A stretch of 23,647 bases of DNA, from contig JADLHV010000195.1 in assembly GCA_020848595.1 (NCBI GenBank), positions 1-23,647 of the forward strand, in the 5' to 3' direction. Below, one piece after another: positions 1 through 8,653 of this stretch (positions within the stretch are counted from its first letter, which is position 1; every line of letters begins with the position of its first letter). The position numbers and the translations under genes are program-made. A model generated the notes under the pieces. That model made no database searches. It had not been told where the DNA came from and saw nothing but the letters and a program-made list of their open reading frames with translations. The DNA comes from Bacteroidia bacterium. Lineage in GTDB: Bacteria; Bacteroidota; Bacteroidia; NS11-12g; UBA955.

Positions 1-239
1 CCGACCGGAGCTGGGCCTTCAGATTTAAAAGCAGCTAATGTTTTAGTAGTCCAAACACCTCCGTAAAAATATCCAATATGCCTTACTCCTGTTTCTAGGT
101 CTTTTGAAATTAATCCTTGGTAGCAAGAATGGAATCCACCATTGCATTCTGCTTGAGCATCTAAAATTTCAGTCAAATCAGTGCTACCTTCTTTGCCTAT
201 TTGAAAGATACCTTTTAATATACTTACTGCTTTACTCAT
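1..239 (-). CDS. Tail or virion structural protein, N-terminal part (runs off the window)
   Basis: The reading frame is open from an ATG at 239-237 to the window edge, giving 79 codons with no stop, so the C-terminus is missing. It starts 2 bases after the stop of the cysteine-rich 525-residue protein and is surely in the same operon. The N-terminus begins MSKAVSILKGIFQ. Two cysteines (in AECNGGFHSC) continue the cysteine-rich character of the preceding gene. I do not recognise the family. Its place downstream of the capsid and connector genes suggests a tail or neck component, which is inference from position only. Confidence 0.7.
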   Translation of the reverse strand, partial: MSKAVSILKGIFQIGKEGSTDLTEILDAQAECNGGFHSCYQGLISKDLETGVRHIGYFYGGVWTTKTLAAFKSEGPAPV

Positions 240-241
240 AA

Positions 242-1819
242 TTATGGGGTACAGGTTGTGTCAATGTTAGAACAAATTCCTCTATTTTTTAAGGCCACCA
301 ACACTAATTCCCATGCAGTTCTAAGAACTGATGACTTGCTTCTGATCAATACCCGGCCTAAATCCCTTTGGTTGAACCTAAGCGCATTTGATGGACCATT
401 ATTTAAAGCACTGTAGTTGATTTCGAAATCATATACGCAATACATTTCTTCACAATCTACAGAAGTGTTGCTATCTCTACTTGCCTCATCCGGAAGTTGT
501 AAATCTCCAAATGGACTATTTGTGTATCTCCAATCTTTCCCAGGTCCACCGTTTGATTGATATCTTTCTTTGTCTTGGTAATAGTAACCAAAGCCCTCAG
601 GATTTTCTGGTGGTTGAACCTCATTTACATATATGTATTCACTTCCTATGTCACCACCTAATACATCAGCTTGTATTCGTCTAATGTAAGTGTTTGGAGG
701 TGGTAAATTTGGTGGATAAGCACAATGACATGGAACCTGAATCGTATCTACGAATAATCTGATACCACATGTCAATGCTTCAGGAGGAGGAGTAGCGCTA
801 CAGTCTTTACATATTACTATTGAATCTTTTGTTGCCGCTACGTTTTCAACAGAACAAGGAACGATATTTGCAGCATTTGTCATTAATTGAACGCTGGCAA
901 TACAAGTGTTTACCTGAATTCCATATTCACAACATTTGCCAATCCCCTTCATTCTATAAGCGTATCCACCTCTAGGTATTAACTCCTTATTCATCAAGGC
1001 AACAATTCTATCGATTTGACTCGTTAAAGATCTTGTATTGTCTGATGGATCAACAGTATATGCAAATGCATGATCAACCCCATCTAATTCAATTCCTGTA
1101 ATAGCCGGAATGTATGCGCATTCGTCGCAACCACTTCCAGTTGGTGTAAGGCAGAAATTCTTTGTGGTTCCAACGCCAGGATATAACCTTGCAGCTCTAA
1201 TTGGCTGAAATTTTTTAGCCATATCTGCATGAATGCCATGCACATATTTTGTTGGGTCTGGTTGATTAGTGCTATTGATTTTATCAACTAAAGCACAAAT
1301 TAACTCATCACAAACACTTGTTTCGTCGCAATCCGTACATCCTTGCTTGGAGTTGTTTACGGTCCAATTGTATAATAATTTATTATTATAACCATTTGTA
1401 CTTCTTACAAAGCTATCATCTAGCCAAACTCCGAAACCTAATGTAGTATCATTTTTGGTGCAATTTGGAAGGTAAACATCCAATATTTGTCCTTGTCCAC
1501 AATTAGGACTCGCCACTTTTACGTCAAGTTTGTGTTCGCAGAAATTGAAATCTGGGTGAAATAACCATTTTAGTTCTGTAGCACATCCATTGCTTCCAGT
1601 TGCCTGAGCTATCCCAAATTTCTTAACTGTGGCAATTCCTGCCGCATTTATGGTTTTTCTGGTTGCTAAGTCGATGATGAGGATTTCTCCAGGACTTGCA
1701 TTATACCTACAATCGTCTCCTGGAATTCCAGAAGGCAATACATCGATATCAATACCCGATGCTTTTAAAGCGTAGTCTTTGTTCGATACCAGAAAGTTTA
1801 CTCTATTATATGAACCCAT
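242..1819 (-). CDS. Cysteine-rich virion (tail-type) protein, 525 aa
   Basis: A long intact frame starts at ATG 1819-1817, 6 bases after the upstream stop, and ends in TAA. It carries about 25 cysteines in 525 residues, many in close pairs (TDCDETSVC, GSGCDEC, GKCCEYG, VICKDC, VPCHC). That is very high for a phage protein and suggests disulfide cross-links or metal sites. Several proline- and glycine-rich stretches look like surface loops. The C-terminal 40 residues (around RDLGRVLIRSKSS) look like a regular helical domain. It lies downstream of capsid and connector-like genes, where tail tube, sheath or adaptor proteins usually sit. The tail role is inference from position, and I recognise no domain. 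Confidence 0.8.
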   Translation of the reverse strand: MGSYNRVNFLVSNKDYALKASGIDIDVLPSGIPGDDCRYNASPGEILIIDLATRKTINAAGIATVKKFGIAQATGSNGCATELKWLFHPDFNFCEHKLDVKVASPNCGQGQILDVYLPNCTKNDTTLGFGVWLDDSFVRSTNGYNNKLLYNWTVNNSKQGCTDCDETSVCDELICALVDKINSTNQPDPTKYVHGIHADMAKKFQPIRAARLYPGVGTTKNFCLTPTGSGCDECAYIPAITGIELDGVDHAFAYTVDPSDNTRSLTSQIDRIVALMNKELIPRGGYAYRMKGIGKCCEYGIQVNTCIASVQLMTNAANIVPCSVENVAATKDSIVICKDCSATPPPEALTCGIRLFVDTIQVPCHCAYPPNLPPPNTYIRRIQADVLGGDIGSEYIYVNEVQPPENPEGFGYYYQDKERYQSNGGPGKDWRYTNSPFGDLQLPDEASRDSNTSVDCEEMYCVYDFEINYSALNNGPSNALRFNQRDLGRVLIRSKSSVLRTAWELVLVALKNRGICSNIDTTCTP

Positions 1820-1825
1820 AATTTT

Positions 1826-2542
1826 TTATTTATCTTGTTTTTCTTTTAATAATATTTTTTGACTTTGAATCTGAAAGTCTCTAACATCTCCAATATCTGC
1901 CCTAGCTATCAACACCGCTAAATCTACAATGTCTTGCCACAAATATGTGTTGCTAAATTCGCAATCAGACTCATAATTAATTAATTTGTCATCGAAATAT
2001 ACATATGAACCAGTCTTAGACATCTCTGCGCTATGTAAATACTGTGGTCTTCTGTAGTAGTCTATTATTACATCTACTATTTCACAAGTATTTCCATGCC
2101 ATACATATATCCCCTCACTGCCTTCATCACCTAATATATTTTCCCATTCGTAAGACGGCTTCCAGAAATCATCTTTCAATGCTTGTGATAAGTCGTCTGT
2201 TTGAAAAAACACAACAGGTATTTTTTTGCTTCCACATTCTAAAGTTCTGGCTGTACAATCTATTCTTAACTTCTGATAATAATTATCAGGAATTCTAAAT
2301 ACTGTGTATTCTTTAGCTGCTCTGATGAATTGCAATTTTTGATCTTTTATTTCAAAAACTCTTAAATCATTTCTAACCTCAGTATTTGTTTCTGCAATTG
2401 ATACTCGATTTTCAAATATTTTTTCCTGTGCTTCGTTAAGCAAGGATATTTTATCTTCTATTCGAAGATTTTTTTTGTATTCACTGGCAAATCTATCGAA
2501 ACGCCTGTCAAATTCTATGACCATGCGTTTTGTCTGGATCAT
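1826..2542 (-). CDS. Head-tail connector / neck-like protein, 238 aa
   Basis: The ATG at 2542 overlaps the stop of the upstream gene by 4 bases (ATGA), so the two are translationally coupled. The N-terminus is helical (FDRRFDRFASEYKKN). A beta-rich middle follows, containing the phrase YYRRPQYLH and an acidic patch, then a C-terminal helix (WQDIVDLAVLIARADIGD). From memory, this helix-beta-helix plan with a late DLAV.IA.AD helix resembles adaptor or stabilisation proteins between portal and tail in Bacteroidota phages. Its location three genes after the portal, directly after the capsid block, agrees with this. The exact role is inferred. Confidence 0.75.
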   Translation of the reverse strand: MIQTKRMVIEFDRRFDRFASEYKKNLRIEDKISLLNEAQEKIFENRVSIAETNTEVRNDLRVFEIKDQKLQFIRAAKEYTVFRIPDNYYQKLRIDCTARTLECGSKKIPVVFFQTDDLSQALKDDFWKPSYEWENILGDEGSEGIYVWHGNTCEIVDVIIDYYRRPQYLHSAEMSKTGSYVYFDDKLINYESDCEFSNTYLWQDIVDLAVLIARADIGDVRDFQIQSQKILLKEKQDK

Positions 2543-3432
2543 TTTTTGTCAGTTTTCCTTTTTAATTCATGAAGAAGATCGTTGTCATTCTTTAAAAATT
2601 CTATAATTTCTTCATTGTTTTTACCAAGCTTTATCTCCCCGTAATAATACATTCCGTTTCGCTTTTCCATGTAAATCTTAGCATCGTTAGCAATTGCATT
2701 GATATTAATATCTGCATTGCTTCCCAAGCTTAAGCTAAGGAATTTTTGTAAATTAGTTATGCCGTCGCTGAACATTTCATCTTTTTCAGATGTAATAATT
2801 CTAAATAGCATAGCTTCTACAATTTTTGGATCAGTCTTTCCGTCAACTTTCTTTCCATATATTTTTAGTATGGAAATCTGTTTGTCGTAATCCATTGTTG
2901 ACAGCTGTTTTACAGCTTGGATGCTGTCTCCTTCTTCCTCAACTATTTGAGTTGATTTCGCGTCCAAAGGAGTTACAGTCCATTTTACCATACTTTTTGA
3001 TGGTGGTGGACTTCCTGCTTCTTTAAAATAAAACTCTTTATCCTTCCTCATTGCCGCTAAAACATAGCGTTCTTTAGGATCAGAATCATCAAGTTTTGTT
3101 TCTCCTTTCTCTATTCGATGGTAAGCAAATTCTGATTTCCAAAAGTCGTGATCTAAAGTACCAATTGGAGCTTCAGTAATTTGCTTGCCGCCAATATATA
3201 TTTCCATGGCCCTGACTGCCTTATTTAACTCATCCTGAGTCATAGCCAGTTGCACCTTATTGTCATAGTACTTAGCGGTGAATAAAACTACTGTACCGGG
3301 TACAGAAGATTTCTTGTAAGACATAGTGGTCAATTCAGACTTACCGTCTTCATTCATAACTCGAATTCCTGGGTCCTTTGCCCATTCCTTCATAAAGCTT
3401 TGCGAGTTTGTGTATTTAACTAAATATATCAT
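2539..3432 (-). CDS. Virion morphogenesis protein of unknown family, 297 aa
   Basis: The frame is intact from ATG 3432 to TGA, starts 22 bases after the capsid gene stop and overlaps the next gene by 4 bases. The protein is lysine-rich, mixed alpha/beta and has a charged C-terminal tail (LKRKTDKK). There is no signal peptide or membrane segment. The middle of the protein has an MDYDKQISILKIYGKKVDG segment followed by a region that looks helical. It sits between capsid and connector genes, so a capsid accessory or head-completion role is likely, but I do not recognise the fold. Confidence 0.75.
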   Translation of the reverse strand: MIYLVKYTNSQSFMKEWAKDPGIRVMNEDGKSELTTMSYKKSSVPGTVVLFTAKYYDNKVQLAMTQDELNKAVRAMEIYIGGKQITEAPIGTLDHDFWKSEFAYHRIEKGETKLDDSDPKERYVLAAMRKDKEFYFKEAGSPPPSKSMVKWTVTPLDAKSTQIVEEEGDSIQAVKQLSTMDYDKQISILKIYGKKVDGKTDPKIVEAMLFRIITSEKDEMFSDGITNLQKFLSLSLGSNADININAIANDAKIYMEKRNGMYYYGEIKLGKNNEEIIEFLKNDNDLLHELKRKTDKK

Positions 3433-3454
3433 AGTTTTTTTTGGTTTTACAATA

Positions 3455-5008
3455 CTATCGCATGTTCATTCGAATCCAAGTAAAGTAAGTTGGGTCTTTT
3501 ACAACCATACCTACTTTTTCTTCACGAATGATCTTGTATGCGTTTTCATCGCCAAGGCCATTATGGTATTTCTGAGCATTTCCATTTTGCCCGGCAGCAC
3601 CAGTTGGGGTCCACAACCCTGTTGAATACAAGAACTGTGATTCTTCTTCAGATCTAGCGATATAAATATTTTCTTCTCTTCCGTCTCCACGTCCATCGTT
3701 GAAAACTATGAATTCATAACTTTGATATGGTAATCCACGGAATTTTCTAGTGTCTATGGTAGAACTATCTAGCATAGGCAGGTGATGGAATCTAACGAGA
3801 CCGAAAGGCTCGATATAGAATGCACGATATTGTTTTGCTCCAAGCGCGATTGCTTTTCTACCTTTAAAGAAAGCAGTCTCTGAGGTATAATTATACTCTG
3901 CAGTTTGAATAACGCTTCCCTTGTTATCTAATTCTTCACCAGCTTGTTGTACTAATGTCAGACCTCCCGATCCTGTATATACATCAAGAATACGATCAGC
4001 ATAGTCCACTTTGTCATTCCAAGTAGCTGGAATTTGTGTTCTTAAAAAATCGATGATGTTCTGATATGGGTTAAAGTCTAAGTGTGTCGCACTTTCTAGG
4101 TATTGATACCATCCCGGACCTGATATCATTGGTTTGCCAGTGATACCATCTAAGTGAGGGCTTGCGTGCTTCGCACTTGCACGACCATAGGCTAAGCCAA
4201 GGTCTATTTGTTTATCTGTAACTCGCTTAAATTTAGCATCAAACTCATTGATCATGACATCCGCGCCACCTGTCATAGCAAGGTGTTCTTTCATGTTTGG
4301 ACGGATCATGTAATGCTTGGATGCCAACCACGCTTTATTGGTGATTTTCATTTCCCAACCCATTGAAGTCATAGGGACCTCAAATTGGATAAACGAATTA
4401 CCAGAAGTCCAGTGTACATTACCTCTGGTAACGTTACCTTCTCCCCTTAATGAGCCAATTTGTGCTTTTACCTGCATTCCTGTTTTTATCCAGGCTGCTT
4501 GTATATGATCTCCTGCATCCTCTAAAACAACATCATATGTTGTTTTCATTCCATGTGTTCTTGGATGTGATTTTATCAATAAAGGCAATTCAGTAAGGCC
4601 TTCTATAATTATCAAATCATTTGGCCCGTAAACATCACTATCTAAATCAAGTTCGAAAGAAGCTCCATTAAGACCAAGAATTCCACTCAAACTTTCCTGA
4701 ACTCCCATTATTGAAGCTCTAAGGTCTGAACTGTCGAAAAACAACTTCCAACGGATAGTGTCTTTGTCCACGTTTATCACCTTCGTTTGTTGCTCGAAGA
4801 TATTCATCAATGAATCCCCGTTTATGATAGTAGGATAATTAGCAGATGCTAATTTTCTCATTGCCGGGTCTAATTCGTGGTAAGGAAGACTATGTGGATA
4901 TATGGAATAAAAGGCCCTTTCGTCAACTAACTTATTAGCTAATTCCTTTCCTGACGTCGAGTATCTTCCTACGCTAAATTTTTCGAAATTTTGTGGTATT
5001 ACTGCCAT
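3455..5008 (-). CDS. Major capsid protein (probable), 517 aa
   Basis: Intact frame from ATG 5008 to TAG 3457-3455, beginning MAVIPQNFEKFSVGRYST. Size and position (terminase, portal, acidic scaffold-like protein, then this gene) match the usual order for an HK97-fold capsid subunit of a large Bacteroidota phage. The N-terminal 45 residues, before the HELDPAMRKLASANYP phrase, could be an N-arm. Long beta-rich stretches with glycine turns and only two predicted helical stretches follow (ITNKAWLASKHYM region; ENAYKIIREEKVG near the end). No cysteine-rich or membrane segments are present. The capsid assignment is inference from position, length and overall composition. The TAG stop matters because it argues against amber recoding in this genome. 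Confidence 0.78.
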   Translation of the reverse strand: MAVIPQNFEKFSVGRYSTSGKELANKLVDERAFYSIYPHSLPYHELDPAMRKLASANYPTIINGDSLMNIFEQQTKVINVDKDTIRWKLFFDSSDLRASIMGVQESLSGILGLNGASFELDLDSDVYGPNDLIIIEGLTELPLLIKSHPRTHGMKTTYDVVLEDAGDHIQAAWIKTGMQVKAQIGSLRGEGNVTRGNVHWTSGNSFIQFEVPMTSMGWEMKITNKAWLASKHYMIRPNMKEHLAMTGGADVMINEFDAKFKRVTDKQIDLGLAYGRASAKHASPHLDGITGKPMISGPGWYQYLESATHLDFNPYQNIIDFLRTQIPATWNDKVDYADRILDVYTGSGGLTLVQQAGEELDNKGSVIQTAEYNYTSETAFFKGRKAIALGAKQYRAFYIEPFGLVRFHHLPMLDSSTIDTRKFRGLPYQSYEFIVFNDGRGDGREENIYIARSEEESQFLYSTGLWTPTGAAGQNGNAQKYHNGLGDENAYKIIREEKVGMVVKDPTYFTWIRMNMR

Positions 5009-5027
5009 GTTTATTTTTAATTATTAT

Positions 5028-6134
5028 TTAATCGAGCAGTTCTACGTCTGCTCTGTTTTTCTTATTGCTATAGTTTTGTCTATCTACCGTTCTGTTTAAA
5101 TCCTTTAAGAATTTTTTACCGCCTACTTCTTCAGCTGTTTCCACGTTGGTGTCTTCTAACAAGAATCTAACTTTAGAAAGCAATGCTTTCTCTGGATTGT
5201 GCGTGATGTCGTGTATTTTTTTAGTATATAAAGACACTTTTACGCTTGTGCCGTCTTTTCTTGTAATGACTTCGGTTTTTTCTCTCAACCCTTTTTGCAC
5301 AAATTCTAATTGTGCTTGAGTCAATGTCAAGTCACCAATTTTTTTAGATTTTAAAATGGCGTCTTCTTTATCGATATGAGCTTTTACAGTATCTTCCTTT
5401 TTCTTTTTTGCTGCTTCTTCCGATGCTTTGATTTCCTTGTTTAGGATCAATGCTTTGCCAGCAAAATGTTTTTTCGCTTCTTCGATAGTTTCTACAATGT
5501 CTGGGCTTAATAAATCTGTTTCAATAACTTGCGCTATTTTCTTTTCAGGCATTTTTAAGTCCTTATAAAATACATTGAGTAGATCCCTTGTTTCTGCTTC
5601 GAAATCTTCTGAATCTGGATCGATTACAATTTTAGATAATTGCAAGTATGCTTTTTCTTTGCCGTATAGACTGCTATCTATTCCTAGATTTCTGCCACGC
5701 AATACGTCTATTTCTTCAGGTGTAAGACCTTTTTCTTTTACGTATTCGTCAAATTTTGTTTCGACAAGGCTTTTTACAGTATGGTCGTAAAGGGCTTCAT
5801 CTACCTTGTTTACATCTAAGGTAGGTTTGAAATCTTTTGGAAGTTTGCCGTCTTCAATCCACTGCTTTTGGTGCAATATAAACGGCTCGTCAACAACTTC
5901 CTCATCTGCTTCTGCAGGAGTTTCTTCTGGTTTTTTTGCGGTTTTTTCTTTTATGTGAGTCTTTTCATCATCGATATCAAAGGCCCCACTGTCATCGTCA
6001 TCATCAATAACTATGGAAGGCACTTTGCCTTTTATTGGCAATTCTCCTGTGTTATTCATGCTGTTTAATAGGTCCAATGTGTCTACATCGCCTATAAAGT
6101 CTATGTGATCGTCTTTCGGTGACTTGTTACTCAT
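5028..6134 (-). CDS. Scaffolding-like acidic protein, 368 aa
   Basis: I chose ATG 6134-6132 (MSNKSPKDDHID). An in-frame TTG lies three codons upstream, but it falls at the edge of a promoter box. The first 90 residues are very acidic and low-complexity (IDDDDDSGAFDIDDEK, then Glu/Ala/Pro-rich). The rest is lysine/glutamate-rich and likely helical or coiled coil (KEIKASEEAAKKKKEDTVKA). This composition, and the position between portal and capsid genes, is typical of phage scaffolding or capsid-assembly proteins. No protease motif is visible. The gene ends 19 bases before the capsid start. A promoter-like TAAATTTG lies just upstream, so this gene and the capsid gene may be transcribed at extra-high level. 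Confidence 0.7.
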   Translation of the reverse strand: MSNKSPKDDHIDFIGDVDTLDLLNSMNNTGELPIKGKVPSIVIDDDDDSGAFDIDDEKTHIKEKTAKKPEETPAEADEEVVDEPFILHQKQWIEDGKLPKDFKPTLDVNKVDEALYDHTVKSLVETKFDEYVKEKGLTPEEIDVLRGRNLGIDSSLYGKEKAYLQLSKIVIDPDSEDFEAETRDLLNVFYKDLKMPEKKIAQVIETDLLSPDIVETIEEAKKHFAGKALILNKEIKASEEAAKKKKEDTVKAHIDKEDAILKSKKIGDLTLTQAQLEFVQKGLREKTEVITRKDGTSVKVSLYTKKIHDITHNPEKALLSKVRFLLEDTNVETAEEVGGKKFLKDLNRTVDRQNYSNKKNRADVELLD

Positions 6135-6140
6135 ACGCTG

Positions 6141-6148
6141 CAAATTTA
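6141..6148 (-). promoter_or_regulatory. Bacteroidota -7 box (TAAATTTG) before the scaffold/capsid genes
   Basis: TAAATTTG matches the Bacteroidota -7 consensus TAnnTTTG exactly and ends 6 bases before the ATG of the scaffold-like gene. No clear TTTG is found 19-21 bases further upstream, so the -33 half is weak. The 54-base gap between portal stop and this start is the largest gap inside the packaging-capsid operon, which supports an internal promoter. A transcript starting here would have almost no 5' leader. Confidence 0.45.
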
Positions 6149-6196
6149 TTTTTGTTTGTGATTGAAATACGTTTTAATTTAAAAAAAAACTACACC

Positions 6197-8647
6197 TTAT
6201 GGCTTTTGAGTGACTTTAGTCTTTTCAACTGCCAATTCAGCGTATTTAAATGCCATTTCGTCCTTGTGTCTTTGCTGTGTTGCCGCTATTTCGGCATAAG
6301 CTTTTGTTAATGAGTCATTCACCTTGTCGCCATCTATATCACTAGCATTTGCCATCATATGACTTCCTATATCTGCTAATGTTATCTTAACTTTTCTGTC
6401 TAAGTCTTTTTGTAATGCGTCGAAATCTTGTTTCAGTTTTAATAAGTCCTGTTGATATTGAGCATTTTTAGCCTCCATTTCTTGTTGAGATACTCTGTCT
6501 GCAGCAACTTCTTTTTCCCTAATCGCTTCTGCTTCATCTATGATATCCTGTGCTTCTGCCATGGTTGTTGCAGAAAACAACCTAGACAATTCTCTTAACT
6601 TTATAATTCCTGTCTGCACGAAAGATAGAGCCAGGTCAGTCATTTTTTGAACAGATTTCATCTCGTTCATTGTATCTAATATAGCTATTGCATACTGGCC
6701 AACATCTTCGTTTTTCATATTTATCTCATAATGTGCCTTTAGAAAATCATCCAGTACAGCATCTTTGATTTGCTCATTGTCTCTATAAGCTATTAAGCTA
6801 TTCTTAAGCATTGCTTGAGACACGGCAGTAGTTATTTCTCTATGCCTGGTATAAAATCCTAATAATTGCAAGTCAGCTCCTTGAATTTGAAGAGAAGCAT
6901 TCTGATTAGTAGTATATTGATTTATATCACCTGTTTTGGCCTCAGAGTAATACATGTTTTTATATAACTCTGATTCTGCATACTGAAGCTGTTGAATAGT
7001 ATTAGCTGCATCCACCAATCTGCTTAAATCTATATTGTTTATAGGATCTTTATCTTTGTTGTTTCCTTGAAAATCTTTGTTTTTTGAAGCAATTCCTATT
7101 TTTGCAGTAAGTAACCCATTTACCCAATCCTCCCATAATATTCCATCTGGCTTTGAGTTTAAATCAAGTAATGCAATCTTTCCATAATTAGTAGATTCAA
7201 TCTCGTCAAGCCTTGCCATGATTTGATTATATCTAAAGTTCCATACCAAGCCATTGTCAACTAGGCTATAGTTTTTGGTCGTCCCCATAACTGTATTATA
7301 CATCCCTCCAAAAATTCCGAGTTTTGGCGAAAAAGGATCTTGAATTGAATCATATTGATATGGTATCACCTCTAAATTATGGAAACTATCCTCTCCTAAT
7401 CTATCTCCTTGCCATACCTGTGGCGCTAAGAATCTCTTTATTTTGATGTCAGTTTTAGGGTTTCTAACATAATGGCCAGAAACTATAAATGTCTTTGGTT
7501 TTCCATTTACTAATCTTGTGACTTGATACATCCACGTTTGCCATCTAAATGTAACGTATTTATGTTGAATACTAAATGCGTCTATTTTACTGCCAATTTT
7601 GGAATATAAAGCGCTTAACATATCCTGCCCTCTTCGTGTCAAGAAATTTGTCTGACTCAATACCGGATCCGATCCAATAAATTCTACTGCAGCTCTATCT
7701 GTTGAATAAAGATAGTTATTTGTTGGTCGCGTATTATTGTTATAGCCTACATTATAATACTTGGATATATTATCTACGTCATCCTTAAGAAATCCTAGCC
7801 CAAATCTAGCTATGACATCTTCAACGCTCAATCCTTGCGTGTACGTCGCAAATGTTTTGTTTTCAACTTCTGGCACATGTCTTGACCCTCCGAAAACAAC
7901 CCCCTCAGGTATCAATACTTCTAATTTAGGGAATCCATTGATTATACTAGGCCTATAATATTCTTCTCCAGTGCAAATTGCGAATTCTGCGCCTTGGTCG
8001 TACTTGCTTTTGATTTTCTCTTTATTGGCTGTGTAATTAAATAATAACTGACATACCTGCTCATCAGGAGTTTTTATCTTTTCTAATGCACTGATAATTT
8101 CTTCCGGACTTTCCTGCTTTGTTCTTTCAGCTATTTGGCCTTGAATCTGCATCTGCTGTTCAGGCGATAGGTCAAACATGCTGGTAGCGCCTACTTTTAA
8201 TAATTCCTGCTTTGTAATAATATCTATTTTTGGCGCAATATATTTTTCATATAAATTAGCCTTTATCCCTTCAAGCTTTAATTTATCACTAATGCTTTTG
8301 CTTTTAGATGAAATGTCTTTAAATATTGCAACTAATGGAGCCGACATAAAGGCCCCTAACATTCCTCTTGTTATGCGTCCTATCTTGTCATAATGTCTGA
8401 TTTTTGTGCTTCCTATCTTGAAGTTTTCACCTCCTATGTTTACATCTATTCCTGTTTCAAGGGCTTCAATTTTAGACCATCTTCCTGAATGTACTTCAAG
8501 TGCTTGTCTGTGTTTATCAATCCTTTCCATGTCTGGATTGATCATGGCGTATGAATTTATCATATCTTTAGCCAATTGCATATCATTGGCATATTTCTCG
8601 GCTTCTGTAGGTCCTATTTTAAAAGGCTTTTTGTTTCCGTATAACAT
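6197..8647 (-). CDS. Portal protein (probable), 816 aa
   Basis: Intact frame from ATG 8647 to TAA, starting 6 bases after the terminase stop. A gene of about 800 residues directly after the large terminase is the expected place for the portal of large Bacteroidota phages. The body is mixed alpha/beta. The phrase LLDLNSKPDGILWEDWVNG lies in the second half, and the C-terminal 200 residues are strongly helical and polar with a coiled-coil-like segment (EAEAIREKEVAADRVSQQEM). That fits a portal crown or barrel, or an internal-facing extension. The protein forms the dodecameric DNA entry ring in the family. I infer this from position, size and helical C-terminus, not from a diagnostic motif. Confidence 0.75.
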   Translation of the reverse strand: MLYGNKKPFKIGPTEAEKYANDMQLAKDMINSYAMINPDMERIDKHRQALEVHSGRWSKIEALETGIDVNIGGENFKIGSTKIRHYDKIGRITRGMLGAFMSAPLVAIFKDISSKSKSISDKLKLEGIKANLYEKYIAPKIDIITKQELLKVGATSMFDLSPEQQMQIQGQIAERTKQESPEEIISALEKIKTPDEQVCQLLFNYTANKEKIKSKYDQGAEFAICTGEEYYRPSIINGFPKLEVLIPEGVVFGGSRHVPEVENKTFATYTQGLSVEDVIARFGLGFLKDDVDNISKYYNVGYNNNTRPTNNYLYSTDRAAVEFIGSDPVLSQTNFLTRRGQDMLSALYSKIGSKIDAFSIQHKYVTFRWQTWMYQVTRLVNGKPKTFIVSGHYVRNPKTDIKIKRFLAPQVWQGDRLGEDSFHNLEVIPYQYDSIQDPFSPKLGIFGGMYNTVMGTTKNYSLVDNGLVWNFRYNQIMARLDEIESTNYGKIALLDLNSKPDGILWEDWVNGLLTAKIGIASKNKDFQGNNKDKDPINNIDLSRLVDAANTIQQLQYAESELYKNMYYSEAKTGDINQYTTNQNASLQIQGADLQLLGFYTRHREITTAVSQAMLKNSLIAYRDNEQIKDAVLDDFLKAHYEINMKNEDVGQYAIAILDTMNEMKSVQKMTDLALSFVQTGIIKLRELSRLFSATTMAEAQDIIDEAEAIREKEVAADRVSQQEMEAKNAQYQQDLLKLKQDFDALQKDLDRKVKITLADIGSHMMANASDIDGDKVNDSLTKAYAEIAATQQRHKDEMAFKYAELAVEKTKVTQKP

Positions 8648-8653
8648 ATATTA

